31,967 bases of DNA from an uncultured Collinsella sp. (GTDB taxonomy: Bacteria > Actinomycetota > Coriobacteriia > Coriobacteriales > Coriobacteriaceae), in NCBI GenBank assembly GCA_958413765.1, contig CATYVH010000019.1, positions 1-31,967 on the forward strand. The letters are read 5' to 3'. A model generated the notes under the pieces. That model made no database searches, had not been told where the DNA came from, and saw only the letters and a list, made by a program, of their open reading frames with translations. Shown here in pieces: positions 1 through 8,276 of this stretch. A program made the translations under genes and the position numbers. Within the stretch, counting starts at the first letter, position 1, and every line of letters starts with the position of its first letter.

Positions 1-2
1 AA

Positions 3-18
3 AGGGGATAATACCCCT
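3..18 (-). terminator. Short hairpin beyond dtd, possible terminator
   Basis: A 5-bp stem (AGGGG/CCCCT) with a 6-nt loop lies near the window edge. On the minus strand the stem is followed by a short T run, as in a weak factor-independent terminator for the rdgB-dtd unit. A promoter-like pair also lies upstream on the minus strand (TTGCGC at 63-68, TATAGT at 39-44, 18-bp spacer), so the hairpin could instead sit in the leader of a gene outside the window. Confidence 0.4.
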
Positions 19-85
19 AAGATAGACAAAACTCTAATACTATAGCACCCTGTTGCGACCACGCGCAAGTAGCTAATTTGGCTAC

Positions 86-532
86 TTACAGATTGTCGGT
101 ATCGAGGACGATGGTGAATGGGCCGTCGTTGACGAGGTCGACTTTCATATCGGCGCCAAAGATGCCGTGCGCCACGTGTTCGACATCTTGGCGAACGAGC
201 GTCAGGAAGTACTCGTAGAGCTCGTTGGCAACATCGGGGGCGCCGGCATCCGTAAACGATGGACGGCGGCCGTGGCGGCAATCGGCGAACAGCGTGAACT
301 GCGACACCACGAGAACCTCGCCGTCGACATCGGCAAGTGCCAGGTTGGTCTTGCCGTTCTCGTCCTCGTTAATGCGCAAGCCGCGGAGCTTGCCCCACAG
401 CTTATCAGCCTCGGCGCGCGTGTCGCCGTGGCCCACGCCCAACAGCACCAGATAGCCGCGCCCAATTTTGCCCACGCACTCGCCGTCGACTGTCACACCG
501 GCATTGAGTACGCGCTGCACCACCGCACGCAC
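86..532 (-). CDS. dtd: D-aminoacyl-tRNA deacylase (D-Tyr-tRNA deacylase)
   Basis: Cytosolic proofreading enzyme that hydrolyses D-amino acids from mischarged tRNA. At 148 residues it has the family's usual length. The SQFTLFAD block followed by GRRPSF and, near the C-terminus, the NDGPFTIVL block (the Gly-cisPro region) are the hallmark motifs that form the D-chirality-selective pocket. The start is GTG at 532, chosen because a GAGGAG ribosome binding site lies 6 nt upstream and overlaps the stop codon of rdgB; the gap to rdgB is only 3 nt, so the two are almost certainly translationally coupled. A 7-bp inverted repeat (67-87) overlaps the TAA stop. Family assignment is firm; the substrate preference is known from the family only. 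Confidence 0.96.
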   Translation of the reverse strand: MRAVVQRVLNAGVTVDGECVGKIGRGYLVLLGVGHGDTRAEADKLWGKLRGLRINEDENGKTNLALADVDGEVLVVSQFTLFADCRHGRRPSFTDAGAPDVANELYEYFLTLVRQDVEHVAHGIFGADMKVDLVNDGPFTIVLDTDNL

Positions 533-535
533 GGC

Positions 536-1177
536 TTACTCCTCGCCCGTCAGTTTGGCGGATAGGTGCTCGAGCGCATGGAATCGATGGCTGATGGCGT
601 TCTTCTCGTCCGCCGTGAGCTCGGCCATAGTCTTGCCCGGCGTATCGACCGGCAGGAACAGCGGGTCGTAGCCAAAGCCGTGATCGCCGCGACCCTCGTG
701 CGCGATAACGCCCTCGCAGGCGCCCTCGCCATAGGTGACCAAACCGTCCGTGTCGATAAGCGCAACGACGCTCATAAAGCGCGCGGTGCGGTCCTCGTCC
801 GCCACGCCTTCCAGGTTAACGAGGAGCTTGGCGTTGTTGGCGGCATCGTCTCCGTGCACGCCCGCATAGCGCGCGCTATACACGCCGGGCTCACCGTCCA
901 GCGCGTCGACGACCAGGCCCGAATCGTCGGCAATGGCCATGAGCCCCGTCTCTTCGACGGCAGCCTGCGCCTTGATGATGGCGTTCTCCAAAAACGTCGT
1001 GCCGTTTTCCTCGGGGTCCTCAAAATCGCCCAGCTGGCCGAGCGCCACAAAGCGCACCTCGGGCATGACCTTGCCCAAAATGGCCTCGATCTCGGTGAGC
1101 TTATGGGCATTGCCCGTTGCCACGACGATGGTCGCCGCCGGGTCGAGGGTGTCGATATCGATCTTCTCTAGTGCCAT
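536..1177 (-). CDS. rdgB: XTP/dITP diphosphatase (RdgB/HAM1 family)
   Basis: House-cleaning pyrophosphatase that hydrolyses non-canonical purine nucleoside triphosphates (dITP, XTP) to monophosphates before they enter DNA or RNA. The N-terminal nucleotide-binding block ATGNAHKLTEIE, the catalytic ADDSGL motif, the YSARYAG segment, the GFGYDPLF block and the SHR near the end follow the family in order. I place the start at ATG 1177, preceded by AAGGAGG at good spacing, giving 213 residues; the longer frame to 1213 lacks a ribosome binding site. It is followed after 3 nt by dtd. A 140-nt gap separates it from rph and holds a hairpin repeat, so rdgB-dtd may have their own promoter. Confidence 0.96.
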   Translation of the reverse strand: MALEKIDIDTLDPAATIVVATGNAHKLTEIEAILGKVMPEVRFVALGQLGDFEDPEENGTTFLENAIIKAQAAVEETGLMAIADDSGLVVDALDGEPGVYSARYAGVHGDDAANNAKLLVNLEGVADEDRTARFMSVVALIDTDGLVTYGEGACEGVIAHEGRGDHGFGYDPLFLPVDTPGKTMAELTADEKNAISHRFHALEHLSAKLTGEE

Positions 1178-1270
1178 GACTGGCCTCCTTGTCTCTATAG
1201 CAATGCCGCCCAAGGGAAACTGGCCTCGAGCCCTCTCCCCTCCCTGGCGACAGAAACCTTATACTTCGAC

Positions 1271-1320
1271 GTTTTCCCAGATAAAACCTACCAAAATTAA
1301 CATCCCTTTTTGGCAGGTTA
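1271..1320 (-). repeat. 50-nt dispersed hairpin repeat at the rph stop codon (copy 1)
   Basis: On the minus strand the rph TAA begins a 12-bp stem (AACCTGCCAAAA pairing with TTTTGGTAGGTT, one G-U wobble) around an 11-nt loop AGGGATGTTAA, followed by TTATCTGGGAAAAC. A second copy at 27139-27188 matches in 46 of 50 positions and also ends exactly on the TAA stop of its gene. The stem followed by T-rich sequence fits a terminator, but the identical loop and flanks in two unrelated genes point to a dispersed element. Confidence 0.85.
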
Positions 1321-2043
1321 GGCAAGGGCCTGGCGCTGAAGCTCGATGAGCTCGGCAACGCCCTTGTCGCCCAGGTCGAGTAGGGCGTTGAGACGCTTAC
1401 GGTCGAAGGGCGCCTGCTCGCCGGTACCCTGAAGTTCGATCATCTCGCCGGAATCGGTGGCGACGAGATTCATGTCGACCTCGGCGTGGCTGTCCTCGGA
1501 ATAATCCAAGTCGAGCAGGGTGTTGCCGTCGACGACGCCCATGGAAATGGCGGCAACTTGGCCCGTGAGCGGGATGCGCTCGATCTTGCCCGCCTCGACC
1601 CACATGGCGAGGGCGTCGTGCAGCGCCACCCAGGCGCCGGTAATGCTCGCCGTACGCGTACCGCCATCGGCCTGAATCACATCGCAGTCGACGGTGACGG
1701 TGTACTCGCCGAGCGCTTTCATGTTGACGACGGTACGCAGGCTGCGGCCAATGAGGCGCTCGATCTCCATGGAGCGACCCTTGCGGTTGGCATGCTCGCG
1801 CTTGCAGCGCTTGCCGGTCGATGCCGGCAGCATGGCATACTCTGCGGTTACCCAACCGGCCTTGGCACCCTTGCGCCAGCCCGGCACGCCCTCCTCGATG
1901 GTGGCGGCACAAAGCACGCGCGTGTCGCCAAACTCAGCCAAACACGAGCCGTGGGCGTGCTTCATGACGCCACGGGTGAGCTTAACGGGGCGCAACTCGT
2001 TGGCGGCGCGGCCGTTGGCGCGGTTGACCTGCATGTACTCCAT
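1318..2043 (-). CDS. rph: Ribonuclease PH
   Basis: Phosphorolytic 3'-5' exoribonuclease that trims the 3' ends of tRNA precursors and takes part in rRNA turnover, acting as a hexameric ring. The 241-residue protein has the usual length and the RNase PH core: the N-terminal R-AN-LRPV segment, GDTRVLCAATIEEGVPGW, the ERLIGRSLR block, QADGGTRTASITGA (phosphate-binding region) and the DLDYSEDSHAEVDMN acidic cluster with the catalytic Asp. The ATG at 2043 has AAAGGA upstream. It follows murI by 54 nt on the same strand. Its stop codon is the first base triplet of a hairpin repeat. Confidence 0.97.
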   Translation of the reverse strand: MEYMQVNRANGRAANELRPVKLTRGVMKHAHGSCLAEFGDTRVLCAATIEEGVPGWRKGAKAGWVTAEYAMLPASTGKRCKREHANRKGRSMEIERLIGRSLRTVVNMKALGEYTVTVDCDVIQADGGTRTASITGAWVALHDALAMWVEAGKIERIPLTGQVAAISMGVVDGNTLLDLDYSEDSHAEVDMNLVATDSGEMIELQGTGEQAPFDRKRLNALLDLGDKGVAELIELQRQALA

Positions 2044-2097
2044 AGAAATATCCTTTCGGCAAAAGGTGTGGCGAAGGCTCTGACGGCGGCCTTACAT

Positions 2098-2982
2098 CTA
2101 TTTCAGCTCATCGATATCGATATGTTCGATGCTCTTGAGCGGCTGACCAAAGATAAAGCTGCCCGCCACCGCAAACTCGGCAATGTTATCGGCCGTCGTG
2201 GCAAAACGATGCTGCGGCTCGGCGGCGACGCCCGCCAGCTGCTCGCGGCGCGTGAGGATATCGGTCAGCTCGCGCGTGGTCTCCTCGGCGGAACTCACGA
2301 CGCGTACCCCAGGCCCCAGCGCATGGCGGATAGGTCCCACCAACAGCGGAAAATGCGTACAGCCGAGCACCACGGTATCGATACCGTGGTCGCGCAGTGG
2401 CTCAACCGTGGCACCCACCAGCGCACGCACGGCAGGCGTATCGAAGATGTCCTCGTTCTCGAGCCACTGCTCTTGCAGATGCGCGCCCGAGGCGAGCTCG
2501 TGTTCGACAACCTCGACAAAGCTCGAGGCAGGACAACCGTATACATCGACGCCGGCATCTAGATCCTGAATGGCGCGCGTGTAGGCGCCCGAGCGAATGG
2601 TGAGGTTGGTGGCGAGCACGCCCACGCGACGCGAACGGGTGCTGTTGATTGCCGCACGGGCACCCGGCGCGATCACGCCGATCACGGGAACGTCGAGCAC
2701 CTGCTGGGCCAGACGCAAGGCCGCAGCTGTCGCCGTGTTGCAGGCGATGACCATAATCTTGACGTCGTGCTTCGACAGCCAACGGCCCGCCTGCAACGCA
2801 AACGAGCGCACCTCATCCTCGGTGCGCGTGCCGTAGGGGCAGCGTTTGGTGTCGCCGAAGTAGTAGACGGACTCGTGCGGCAGCACCGTCGCGATGGCGC
2901 GCGCAACCGTCAGACCGCCCAAACCAGAATCGAACACGCCAATCGGGCGCGTGTCGCCTGTCGGATTCTCGATATCGGACAT
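2098..2982 (-). CDS. murI: Glutamate racemase
   Basis: Cofactor-independent racemase that makes D-glutamate for the second position of the peptidoglycan stem peptide. The 294 residues contain the N-terminal FDSGLGGLTV motif (residues 17-26), the first catalytic Cys in ACNTATAAA (Cys81) and the second in GCTHFPLL (Cys209); both cysteines of the two-base mechanism are present. The ATG at 2982 has GGTGAGG just upstream. It lies between a HAD phosphatase and rph, with murE three genes upstream on the same strand, so stem-peptide synthesis genes are loosely clustered here. Confidence 0.97.
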   Translation of the reverse strand: MSDIENPTGDTRPIGVFDSGLGGLTVARAIATVLPHESVYYFGDTKRCPYGTRTEDEVRSFALQAGRWLSKHDVKIMVIACNTATAAALRLAQQVLDVPVIGVIAPGARAAINSTRSRRVGVLATNLTIRSGAYTRAIQDLDAGVDVYGCPASSFVEVVEHELASGAHLQEQWLENEDIFDTPAVRALVGATVEPLRDHGIDTVVLGCTHFPLLVGPIRHALGPGVRVVSSAEETTRELTDILTRREQLAGVAAEPQHRFATTADNIAEFAVAGSFIFGQPLKSIEHIDIDELK

Positions 2983-3033
2983 TACCTCACCAGTCTCTCT
3001 CGAAAAGACATGTCCAAGTGCGGCGACGCCGCG

Positions 3034-3945
3034 CTACGAACGCGCCGCGACCAGCAGCTCTGCCGTCGCCGCCCAACCGTCGACAATTATGCCGCGCGTA
3101 ACGAAAGCGTTCTCGCAAGCAGCCAGGAACTCGGGCGCGCCGGCGCTCGTCAGGCCATTCTCGACCAGGCAGAACGTGCCCACGTGATCGGCCATGTAGA
3201 AGTCGGACTCGGAATCGCCGAGCGCGAGCGTCTCCTCGCGCTCGATCCCCAGGTGCTCGCAGAAGCGCGCGATGGCAACGCCCTTGTTGAGGCCGGCGGG
3301 ATTGATGTTAAACGCGCGACCGTCCTCGACGCGATCGAGCTCGAGCGTCGTCGGCTTGGACAGATGCGTCAGGTGACCGTTACAGGCCCACACCAGGCCG
3401 CAGCCGGCCTCGTCCAGGATGGCCTGGACCTCATTGTCGGGCACATCGCCGCGCATGCCGACGGTGACCTCGCGGTACTTGTAGCCAGTCGACATGTCGT
3501 TGTGGTACTCGATCTTATGCGGCCAGCGGGCGAGGATCTTCTCGCACACGCCGGTCTGCTCGATCACCTGGTGCGGAGTAAGGCCGCAGGCGGGGTCGTA
3601 AGGCATGTCGCCAGTCAGATACTCCCAATCGTTGGCTTTGAGGTCGTACATGACCAGGCCGCCCATCTCACCAATGTAGGAGTTGAGGCCGAGCACGCGC
3701 GCGTCCTCGTGGATCATGGTACGGTTGCGGCCCGAGGTGGGAACCACCTGAATGCCAGCGCGAGCGAGCGCCACGACGGCCTCGACGAGTTTGGTCGAGG
3801 GGTTGCCGTCGTTGTCGCGCAGCACGCACGAGCCGGGCGCGAGCATCGTGGCATCCAGGTCGGTAAAGACGTACTTGACCTTGGCCAAGCGCTCGCGCAT
3901 CTCGCCCGAAAGCTCGGCAACGGTCGGCAAGGTGTTGTGGGACAT
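3034..3945 (-). CDS. HAD-superfamily (Cof-type, IIB) phosphatase
   Basis: Predicted cytosolic phosphatase acting on a small phosphorylated metabolite of unknown identity. All four HAD motifs can be read: DLDATM with the nucleophile Asp29, TSGR at 70-73, Lys221 in LNKGVA and GDSESDFYMA at 243 onward. The long cap between motifs II and III, with MGGLVMYDLK and cysteine-containing segments, fits subfamily IIB. I start it at ATG 3945, which has CGGAG upstream; the frame reaches ATG 3987, but that codon has no ribosome binding site. It lies 88 nt from the murE-side neighbour gap and 51 nt before murI on the same strand. No substrate-specific residues could be recognised. Confidence 0.85.
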   Translation of the reverse strand: MSHNTLPTVAELSGEMRERLAKVKYVFTDLDATMLAPGSCVLRDNDGNPSTKLVEAVVALARAGIQVVPTSGRNRTMIHEDARVLGLNSYIGEMGGLVMYDLKANDWEYLTGDMPYDPACGLTPHQVIEQTGVCEKILARWPHKIEYHNDMSTGYKYREVTVGMRGDVPDNEVQAILDEAGCGLVWACNGHLTHLSKPTTLELDRVEDGRAFNINPAGLNKGVAIARFCEHLGIEREETLALGDSESDFYMADHVGTFCLVENGLTSAGAPEFLAACENAFVTRGIIVDGWAATAELLVAARS

Positions 3946-4052
3946 GGTTACTCCGTTTACGTAGAAGGGTTTGGACTTGGACGGCATGTTTTGATTGAGG
4001 GAACACGCTTATGGCGACAGCGCACTCAGGGCGCCGCCGCCATCATGGTTCA

Positions 4053-5615
4053 TTAGTCAAACTGGGTAACATCGATCAGGCGATTGGCCAGCGAAAGGTC
4101 GCTCTCGATGGGCACGAACTCGTCGCCCACGTGCATGAGCTCCTCGTCACCCTTTGCCAGCAGCAAGACAATGGTGGGAGCATCGGGGTTGACGTACTCC
4201 TCGCGCGCCGCCTTGAACGCCGCACGCACAGCGGCTTCGCGGTCGAGGATGATCTTGTTCGGCGTATCGTCGGGAACATGCTCGGCAAGCTCGCGACAGA
4301 CCTTCATCGGGTCCTCGTGAGCCGGGTCCTCGTTGGCAAAGATCATCAGGTCGGAATATGGTGCGGCCTCGCGCGGAAGCTGCTCGCGGCGCTCCTGCGC
4401 CTTGCCGCCGGCAGCGCCAAACACTGCAATGACTGGACTAGTGGGAAACGCGCGCTTGACCGACGAGAAAAGCGACCGGAACGAAAGCTGGTTGTGAGCG
4501 TAGTCAACGACGCAGATCACGCGGCCGTCCTTCGACTCCACGACCTCCATACGGCCCGGCACACGCAGTTTGGAGAGGCCCTTCTTGATAGCCTCGATAC
4601 CGATGCCGATCTCGCGCGCAGCGGCGATAGCGACCAGCGCGTTTTCCACGTTAAAGTCGCCCGCGATGCCCAGCAGGACCTTCTCCCCCGCCTCGGACTC
4701 GTCGGCACACAGGCCATGCAGGTTAAACTCGATGTTAAAGCCGACCATGCGCACATCGCTCGCCCACAGGCTTGCCTCGGGATGCTCGACGCCAACGGTC
4801 ACCAAGCGCTCGGCCGTCGACGCTGCCTCCAACACACGGTCAACCTCTTCGGTGCCCAGATTCACCACGGCGGTCTTTGCCTGGTCAAAGATCCTGAGTT
4901 TGCTCTCAAAATAATCCTCAAACGTGGGGTGTTCGATCGGCGAGATGTGGTCACGGCCGATGTTGAGGAAGCACGCCACGTCAAACGGCAGATTCTCGAC
5001 GCGTTGGTACTTGAGCGCCTGGCTCGAGACCTCCATGACCATGGACTGGCGACCTGACGTGCGGCAGTTGGCGATATGGCGCCAGACCTCTGGGGCCTCG
5101 GGCGTAGTATTGGTGCTCTCGTAGCACTCGATGCCATCGTCGGTACTCACCGAGCCGATCATGCCGCAGGACTCGCCCGCCGCTTTGATAATCGACTGGA
5201 GCATAAAAGCGGCCGTGGTCTTTCCCTTGGTACCGGTGATGCCCACGATCTTGACGTCGTGGTCGGGACGGTCGTAGACCTCCGGCGGCAACAGGGCCAT
5301 GGCCGTGCGAACGCTATCAACAACCAGCATCGCAGCACCGCTCTCCTGCGCCAGCGGCTCCAGAGACTCGACCAGCGACTCCTCGCACACAAATGCGACG
5401 GCGCCCGCATCGAGCGCCATGCTCAAAAACGCGGGCTTAAAGGCAGCACCTTTGCAAAAGAACACGTCACCTGCCGAGACCGCGCGCGAATCAAACGAGC
5501 AGCCGGTCACGGCACGCTCGTCAACCTGCTCTGATGCGCGCAGCTCGCCGCACACATCGAGAAGCTTGGCAAGCGTATCGACCGTGGTCACGGTCGCGGA
5601 ATCCGAATGGTGCAT
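4053..5615 (-). CDS. murE: UDP-N-acetylmuramoyl-tripeptide synthetase (MurE), probably not DAP-specific
   Basis: ATP-dependent ligase that adds the third-position diamine to UDP-MurNAc-L-Ala-D-Glu. In 520 residues it shows the N-terminal Mur domain (FDSRAV, FFCKGAAFKP), the P-loop GITGTKGKTT (125-134), STNTTPEA for UDP-substrate binding, FLNIGRDH, the FESKL segment that should carry the carbamoylated Lys, and the C-terminal VVDYAHN. The specificity loop reads ANEDPAHEDP at 427-436, where DAP-adding enzymes have DNPR. The Arg is replaced by Ala, as in lysine-type MurE (DNPA in Staphylococcus, from family knowledge). I therefore predict Lys or Orn as the substrate. ATG 5615 has AAAGG upstream. 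Confidence 0.93.
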   Translation of the reverse strand: MHHSDSATVTTVDTLAKLLDVCGELRASEQVDERAVTGCSFDSRAVSAGDVFFCKGAAFKPAFLSMALDAGAVAFVCEESLVESLEPLAQESGAAMLVVDSVRTAMALLPPEVYDRPDHDVKIVGITGTKGKTTAAFMLQSIIKAAGESCGMIGSVSTDDGIECYESTNTTPEAPEVWRHIANCRTSGRQSMVMEVSSQALKYQRVENLPFDVACFLNIGRDHISPIEHPTFEDYFESKLRIFDQAKTAVVNLGTEEVDRVLEAASTAERLVTVGVEHPEASLWASDVRMVGFNIEFNLHGLCADESEAGEKVLLGIAGDFNVENALVAIAAAREIGIGIEAIKKGLSKLRVPGRMEVVESKDGRVICVVDYAHNQLSFRSLFSSVKRAFPTSPVIAVFGAAGGKAQERREQLPREAAPYSDLMIFANEDPAHEDPMKVCRELAEHVPDDTPNKIILDREAAVRAAFKAAREEYVNPDAPTIVLLLAKGDEELMHVGDEFVPIESDLSLANRLIDVTQFD

Positions 5616-5675
5616 CTTTCACCTTTCTCAGCCATTTGGCAGGGACGGTTTTTACAGTAACTGAAACGCACCCAC

Positions 5676-5702
5676 GCAAAAACGGCTCCCGGAGGAGCCG
5701 TT
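5676..5702 (-). terminator. Factor-independent terminator of asnB
   Basis: A 9-bp perfect stem (AACGGCTCC/GGAGCCGTT) with a 4-nt loop is followed on the minus strand by a T run, 25 nt after the asnB stop codon. It separates asnB from murE downstream. Confidence 0.9.
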
Positions 5703-5727
5703 ACGCGCAGGCGTTCGTAAGCCGAGG

Positions 5728-7608
5728 CTAGGCAGCCTGAACAGCGGGCTGGTCCTCGTCGATAAAGAAGCGCTTGTACCACACCAGGAACACGAGCGGC
5801 GTATAGATCTTGCGCTGGAAATCGCCCTTGCCCGCAAAGTGCAGATCGAGCAGGTGCATGAGCTCGTCGGTATCGAAGAACTCGCTTGCCCACGGCGCGG
5901 TGAAGTACTCCTTGACATAGTCGTACCACTTTTGCTCGCGCAGCCAGTAGACAATCGGCACCGGGAAGCCCACCTTGGGACGGGTGGCCCACTCATCGGG
6001 CAGCGACTTGTTGGCAGCGTGGCGGAGTACTTGTTTGTTGCCGTTCTCGTTGATGCGGTAGCGGTCGGGAATGTGCTCGGCGAACTCCATGACTTTGCGG
6101 TCCAGGAAGGGCACGCGCAGCTCCAGCGAGTGCGCCATGCACATCTTGTCGGCCTTGAGCAGAATGTCGCCCGGGAGCCACATGTTCATGTCCAGGTACT
6201 GCTTCTTGACCAGCTCGGGCTGACCCTTCACGCGCGCATAGATGGGAGCGGCAAGCTCGAAGGCGCCATCGCCGGTGTTGTACTCGGGCGTGAGCACGCC
6301 GTCGACCTCGCGCTCCGGCCATACCAGAGCCTGTCCCAGGAACGACTTCTCGGGGATCTCGGCACCCTTGACCAGGAAGTTATGTCCCTTGAAGTACGGC
6401 ATATGCAACGCCAGGTTACCGAGCGCGCGACGGATGGGCAGCGGCACCATCTTTTTGTACTTGCGGACTGGGACCGTGTCCTCGTAGTAGGCGTAGCCGC
6501 CAAAGAGCTCGTCGGCGCCTTCGCCCGAAAGCACGACGGTGACGTCCTTGCGGGCCATCTCGGCCAAGAACCACAGCGGCACGGAAGACAGGTTGGACTG
6601 CGGCTCGTCCATGTGATACTGGATGTCCTCGAGCGCACCGAAGAACTCGTCGGCGGTAATCATCTTGCGGACATTCTCGACGCCGAGCTTATCGGAAAGT
6701 TCCTTGGCGTAGTTAGTCTCGTTGAAATTCTTGTAATCGAAGCCCACCGAGAAGGTCTTGTCGGGCATGAGGCAAGCGGCGATGTAGCTGGAGTCGACGC
6801 CGCCGGAGAGGAACGACGCGACCTTGACGTCGGCGATGCGATGGGCCTCGACGCTCTCGTGCACGACCTCGTCCAGCTCGTCGACGTACTCCTCGAACGG
6901 CTTCTCGACGGCAGAGTAATCGCAATCCCAGTAGCGCTCGATGTTCATCTTGCCGGTCGGGATGTCTACGGTAAAGTAATGCGCCGGCGGCAGCTTGTAG
7001 ACCCCCTCGAAGAAGGTCTCCTCGGTTGCCGAATACTGCAGCGTCATGTACGGACGCAGGGCCTTTTTGTTGACCGCCTTGTGGAAGTGCGGGTAGTCCA
7101 GGAAGCTCTTGATCTCGGAACCAAAGAGCACGCCCGGAGCGCCGTCGCCCGCATCGGCCATGGGATAGTAGTAGAGCGGCTTGATGCCAAAGATATCGCG
7201 GGCGCCAAAAAGCTTGTTCTTCTTCTTGTCCCAGATGACGAAGGCGTACATACCGCGCAAGCGATCGAGTACTGCCTCGCCCCACTCCTCATAGCCGTGC
7301 AGGAGGCTCTCGGTGTCGGCGCCGCAGTGGAACTGGTAGCCCTTGGCCTCGAGCTCGGAACGGAGTTCTTGGAAGTTGTAGATCTCGCCGTTGAAGACAA
7401 TGACGACGCTACCGTCCTCGTTGGCCATAGGTTGGGCGCCAGCCTCGGTCAGATCGAGGATCGACAGGCGGCGGAAGCCGAGGGCAACGCGGCCGTCGAT
7501 AAACTGGCCGCCCATGTCGGGACCACGATGGACGATGCGGTCCATCATCTTGGTGAGCACCTCGGATTGGTTATCCGTCCCACCGACAAAACCGACAAAA
7601 CCGCACAT
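5728..7608 (-). CDS. asnB: Asparagine synthase (glutamine-hydrolysing)
   Basis: Class II glutamine amidotransferase making asparagine from aspartate, glutamine and ATP. The protein starts MCGFVGF, so Cys2 is available as the N-terminal nucleophile after Met removal. The glutaminase domain (about 1-215) includes RLSILDL and NGEIYN (73-78); the synthetase domain has the PP-loop LSGGVDSSYIA (267 on), SGEGADELFGGY and LRVPFLDRKVMEF. The 626 residues match the longer, Bacillus-type AsnB rather than the 554-residue E. coli form. It is a single-gene unit with a strong terminator downstream and 187 nt of non-coding sequence before tRNA-Val, in which I could not define a convincing promoter. A role in cell-wall amidation rather than asparagine supply cannot be excluded from sequence. 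Confidence 0.95.
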   Translation of the reverse strand: MCGFVGFVGGTDNQSEVLTKMMDRIVHRGPDMGGQFIDGRVALGFRRLSILDLTEAGAQPMANEDGSVVIVFNGEIYNFQELRSELEAKGYQFHCGADTESLLHGYEEWGEAVLDRLRGMYAFVIWDKKKNKLFGARDIFGIKPLYYYPMADAGDGAPGVLFGSEIKSFLDYPHFHKAVNKKALRPYMTLQYSATEETFFEGVYKLPPAHYFTVDIPTGKMNIERYWDCDYSAVEKPFEEYVDELDEVVHESVEAHRIADVKVASFLSGGVDSSYIAACLMPDKTFSVGFDYKNFNETNYAKELSDKLGVENVRKMITADEFFGALEDIQYHMDEPQSNLSSVPLWFLAEMARKDVTVVLSGEGADELFGGYAYYEDTVPVRKYKKMVPLPIRRALGNLALHMPYFKGHNFLVKGAEIPEKSFLGQALVWPEREVDGVLTPEYNTGDGAFELAAPIYARVKGQPELVKKQYLDMNMWLPGDILLKADKMCMAHSLELRVPFLDRKVMEFAEHIPDRYRINENGNKQVLRHAANKSLPDEWATRPKVGFPVPIVYWLREQKWYDYVKEYFTAPWASEFFDTDELMHLLDLHFAGKGDFQRKIYTPLVFLVWYKRFFIDEDQPAVQAA

Positions 7609-7779
7609 ATACTATCCCCTCTGCTGTTGCTGGGTATCAAATCGAATCAGTAGCTTTTGAGTATACCCGAGGGCGTAAAGAGGGGCGGAATGTTCAGGCA
7701 ATCTCAACTGAATCAGCTCCGCTGCGACACGCGACGGTTACCTTTAATGGATATGAGATGAATGAGGCGATTGTTTTGC

Positions 7780-7785
7780 TATACT
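7780..7785 (+). promoter_or_regulatory. -10 element of the tRNA-Val promoter
   Basis: TATACT lies 10 nt before the first base of the tRNA. No good -35 hexamer is seen at 16-18 bp upstream, so the call rests on the -10 match and its position. Confidence 0.5.
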
Positions 7786-7795
7786 CTCTCCGCAC

Positions 7796-7871
7796 GGGCG
7801 ATTGGCGCAACGGTTAGCGCAGGTGCTTTACACGCACAAGGCTGGGGGTTCGAATCCCTCATCGCCCACCA
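7796..7871 (+). tRNA. tRNA-Val (anticodon UAC), CCA encoded
   Basis: A full cloverleaf can be folded: acceptor GGGCGAT/ATCGCCC, D-stem GCGC/GCGC, an anticodon stem starting GGTGC with loop TTTACAC that puts TAC at positions 34-36, a five-base variable loop, the T-arm GGGGG-TTCGAAT-CCCTC, then A and the genomic CCA. The first anticodon-stem pair (G-A) is mismatched. It is the only RNA gene of its kind here and, apart from one peptidase, the only gene on the plus strand. A terminator follows 9 nt later. Its last 16 nt are repeated twice downstream at exact 184-nt steps. Confidence 0.96.
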
Positions 7872-7880
7872 TTGAATTGG

Positions 7881-7908
7881 AAACGGTCCTCGCAAGGGGA
7901 CCGTTTTT
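7881..7908 (+). terminator. Terminator of tRNA-Val (repeat unit 1)
   Basis: A 9-bp stem AAACGGTCC/GGACCGTTT followed by a T run, 9 nt after the CCA end of the tRNA. Confidence 0.9.
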
Positions 7909-8065
7909 GTTTGGGCCCAGCGCATGGGATTCGAACCCGACAGGGTGCGAAGCTGAGGAAACGCGAAGCGTTTTCCAGCGCAGCACGCGAGGGCCGTAGG
8001 CCCGAAGCGAGAGCGGGCGGCGTCAGCCGCACGCGACATCCCTCATCGCCCACCACTGATTTGAT

Positions 8066-8096
8066 AGGCTCCCAGCAATGGGAGCCTTTCTTTTTT
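8066..8096 (+). terminator. Terminator in repeat unit 2, with a different stem sequence
   Basis: An 8-bp stem AGGCTCCC/GGGAGCCT followed by TTTCTTTTTT takes the place of the ACGGTCC stem of units 1 and 3. Both arms changed together, so pairing is kept although the flanks are nearly identical. Confidence 0.85.
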
Positions 8097-8248
8097 GGGC
8101 CCAGCGCATGGGATTCGAACCCGCAAGGGTGCGGAGCTGAGGAAACGCGAAGCGTTTTCCAGCGCAGCACGCGAGGGCCGCAGGCCCGAAGCGAAAGCGG
8201 GCGGCGTCAGCCGCACGCGACATCCCTCATCGCCCACCACTGATTTGG

Positions 8249-8276
8249 AAACGGTCCTCGAAAGGGGACCGTTTTT
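8249..8276 (+). terminator. Terminator in repeat unit 3
   Basis: The stem AAACGGTCC/GGACCGTTT plus T run is identical to unit 1 except for one loop base. Confidence 0.85.

Noticed and set aside
5839..7653. A 604-codon open frame on plus across asnB
   Set aside because: It is antisense to the clearly recognised asnB and shows no domain or start signal.
7609..7795. A T-box or other riboswitch upstream of asnB
   Set aside because: No T-box sequence (TGGGTACCACG-like) or terminator/antiterminator pair could be recognised in the 187-nt leader.
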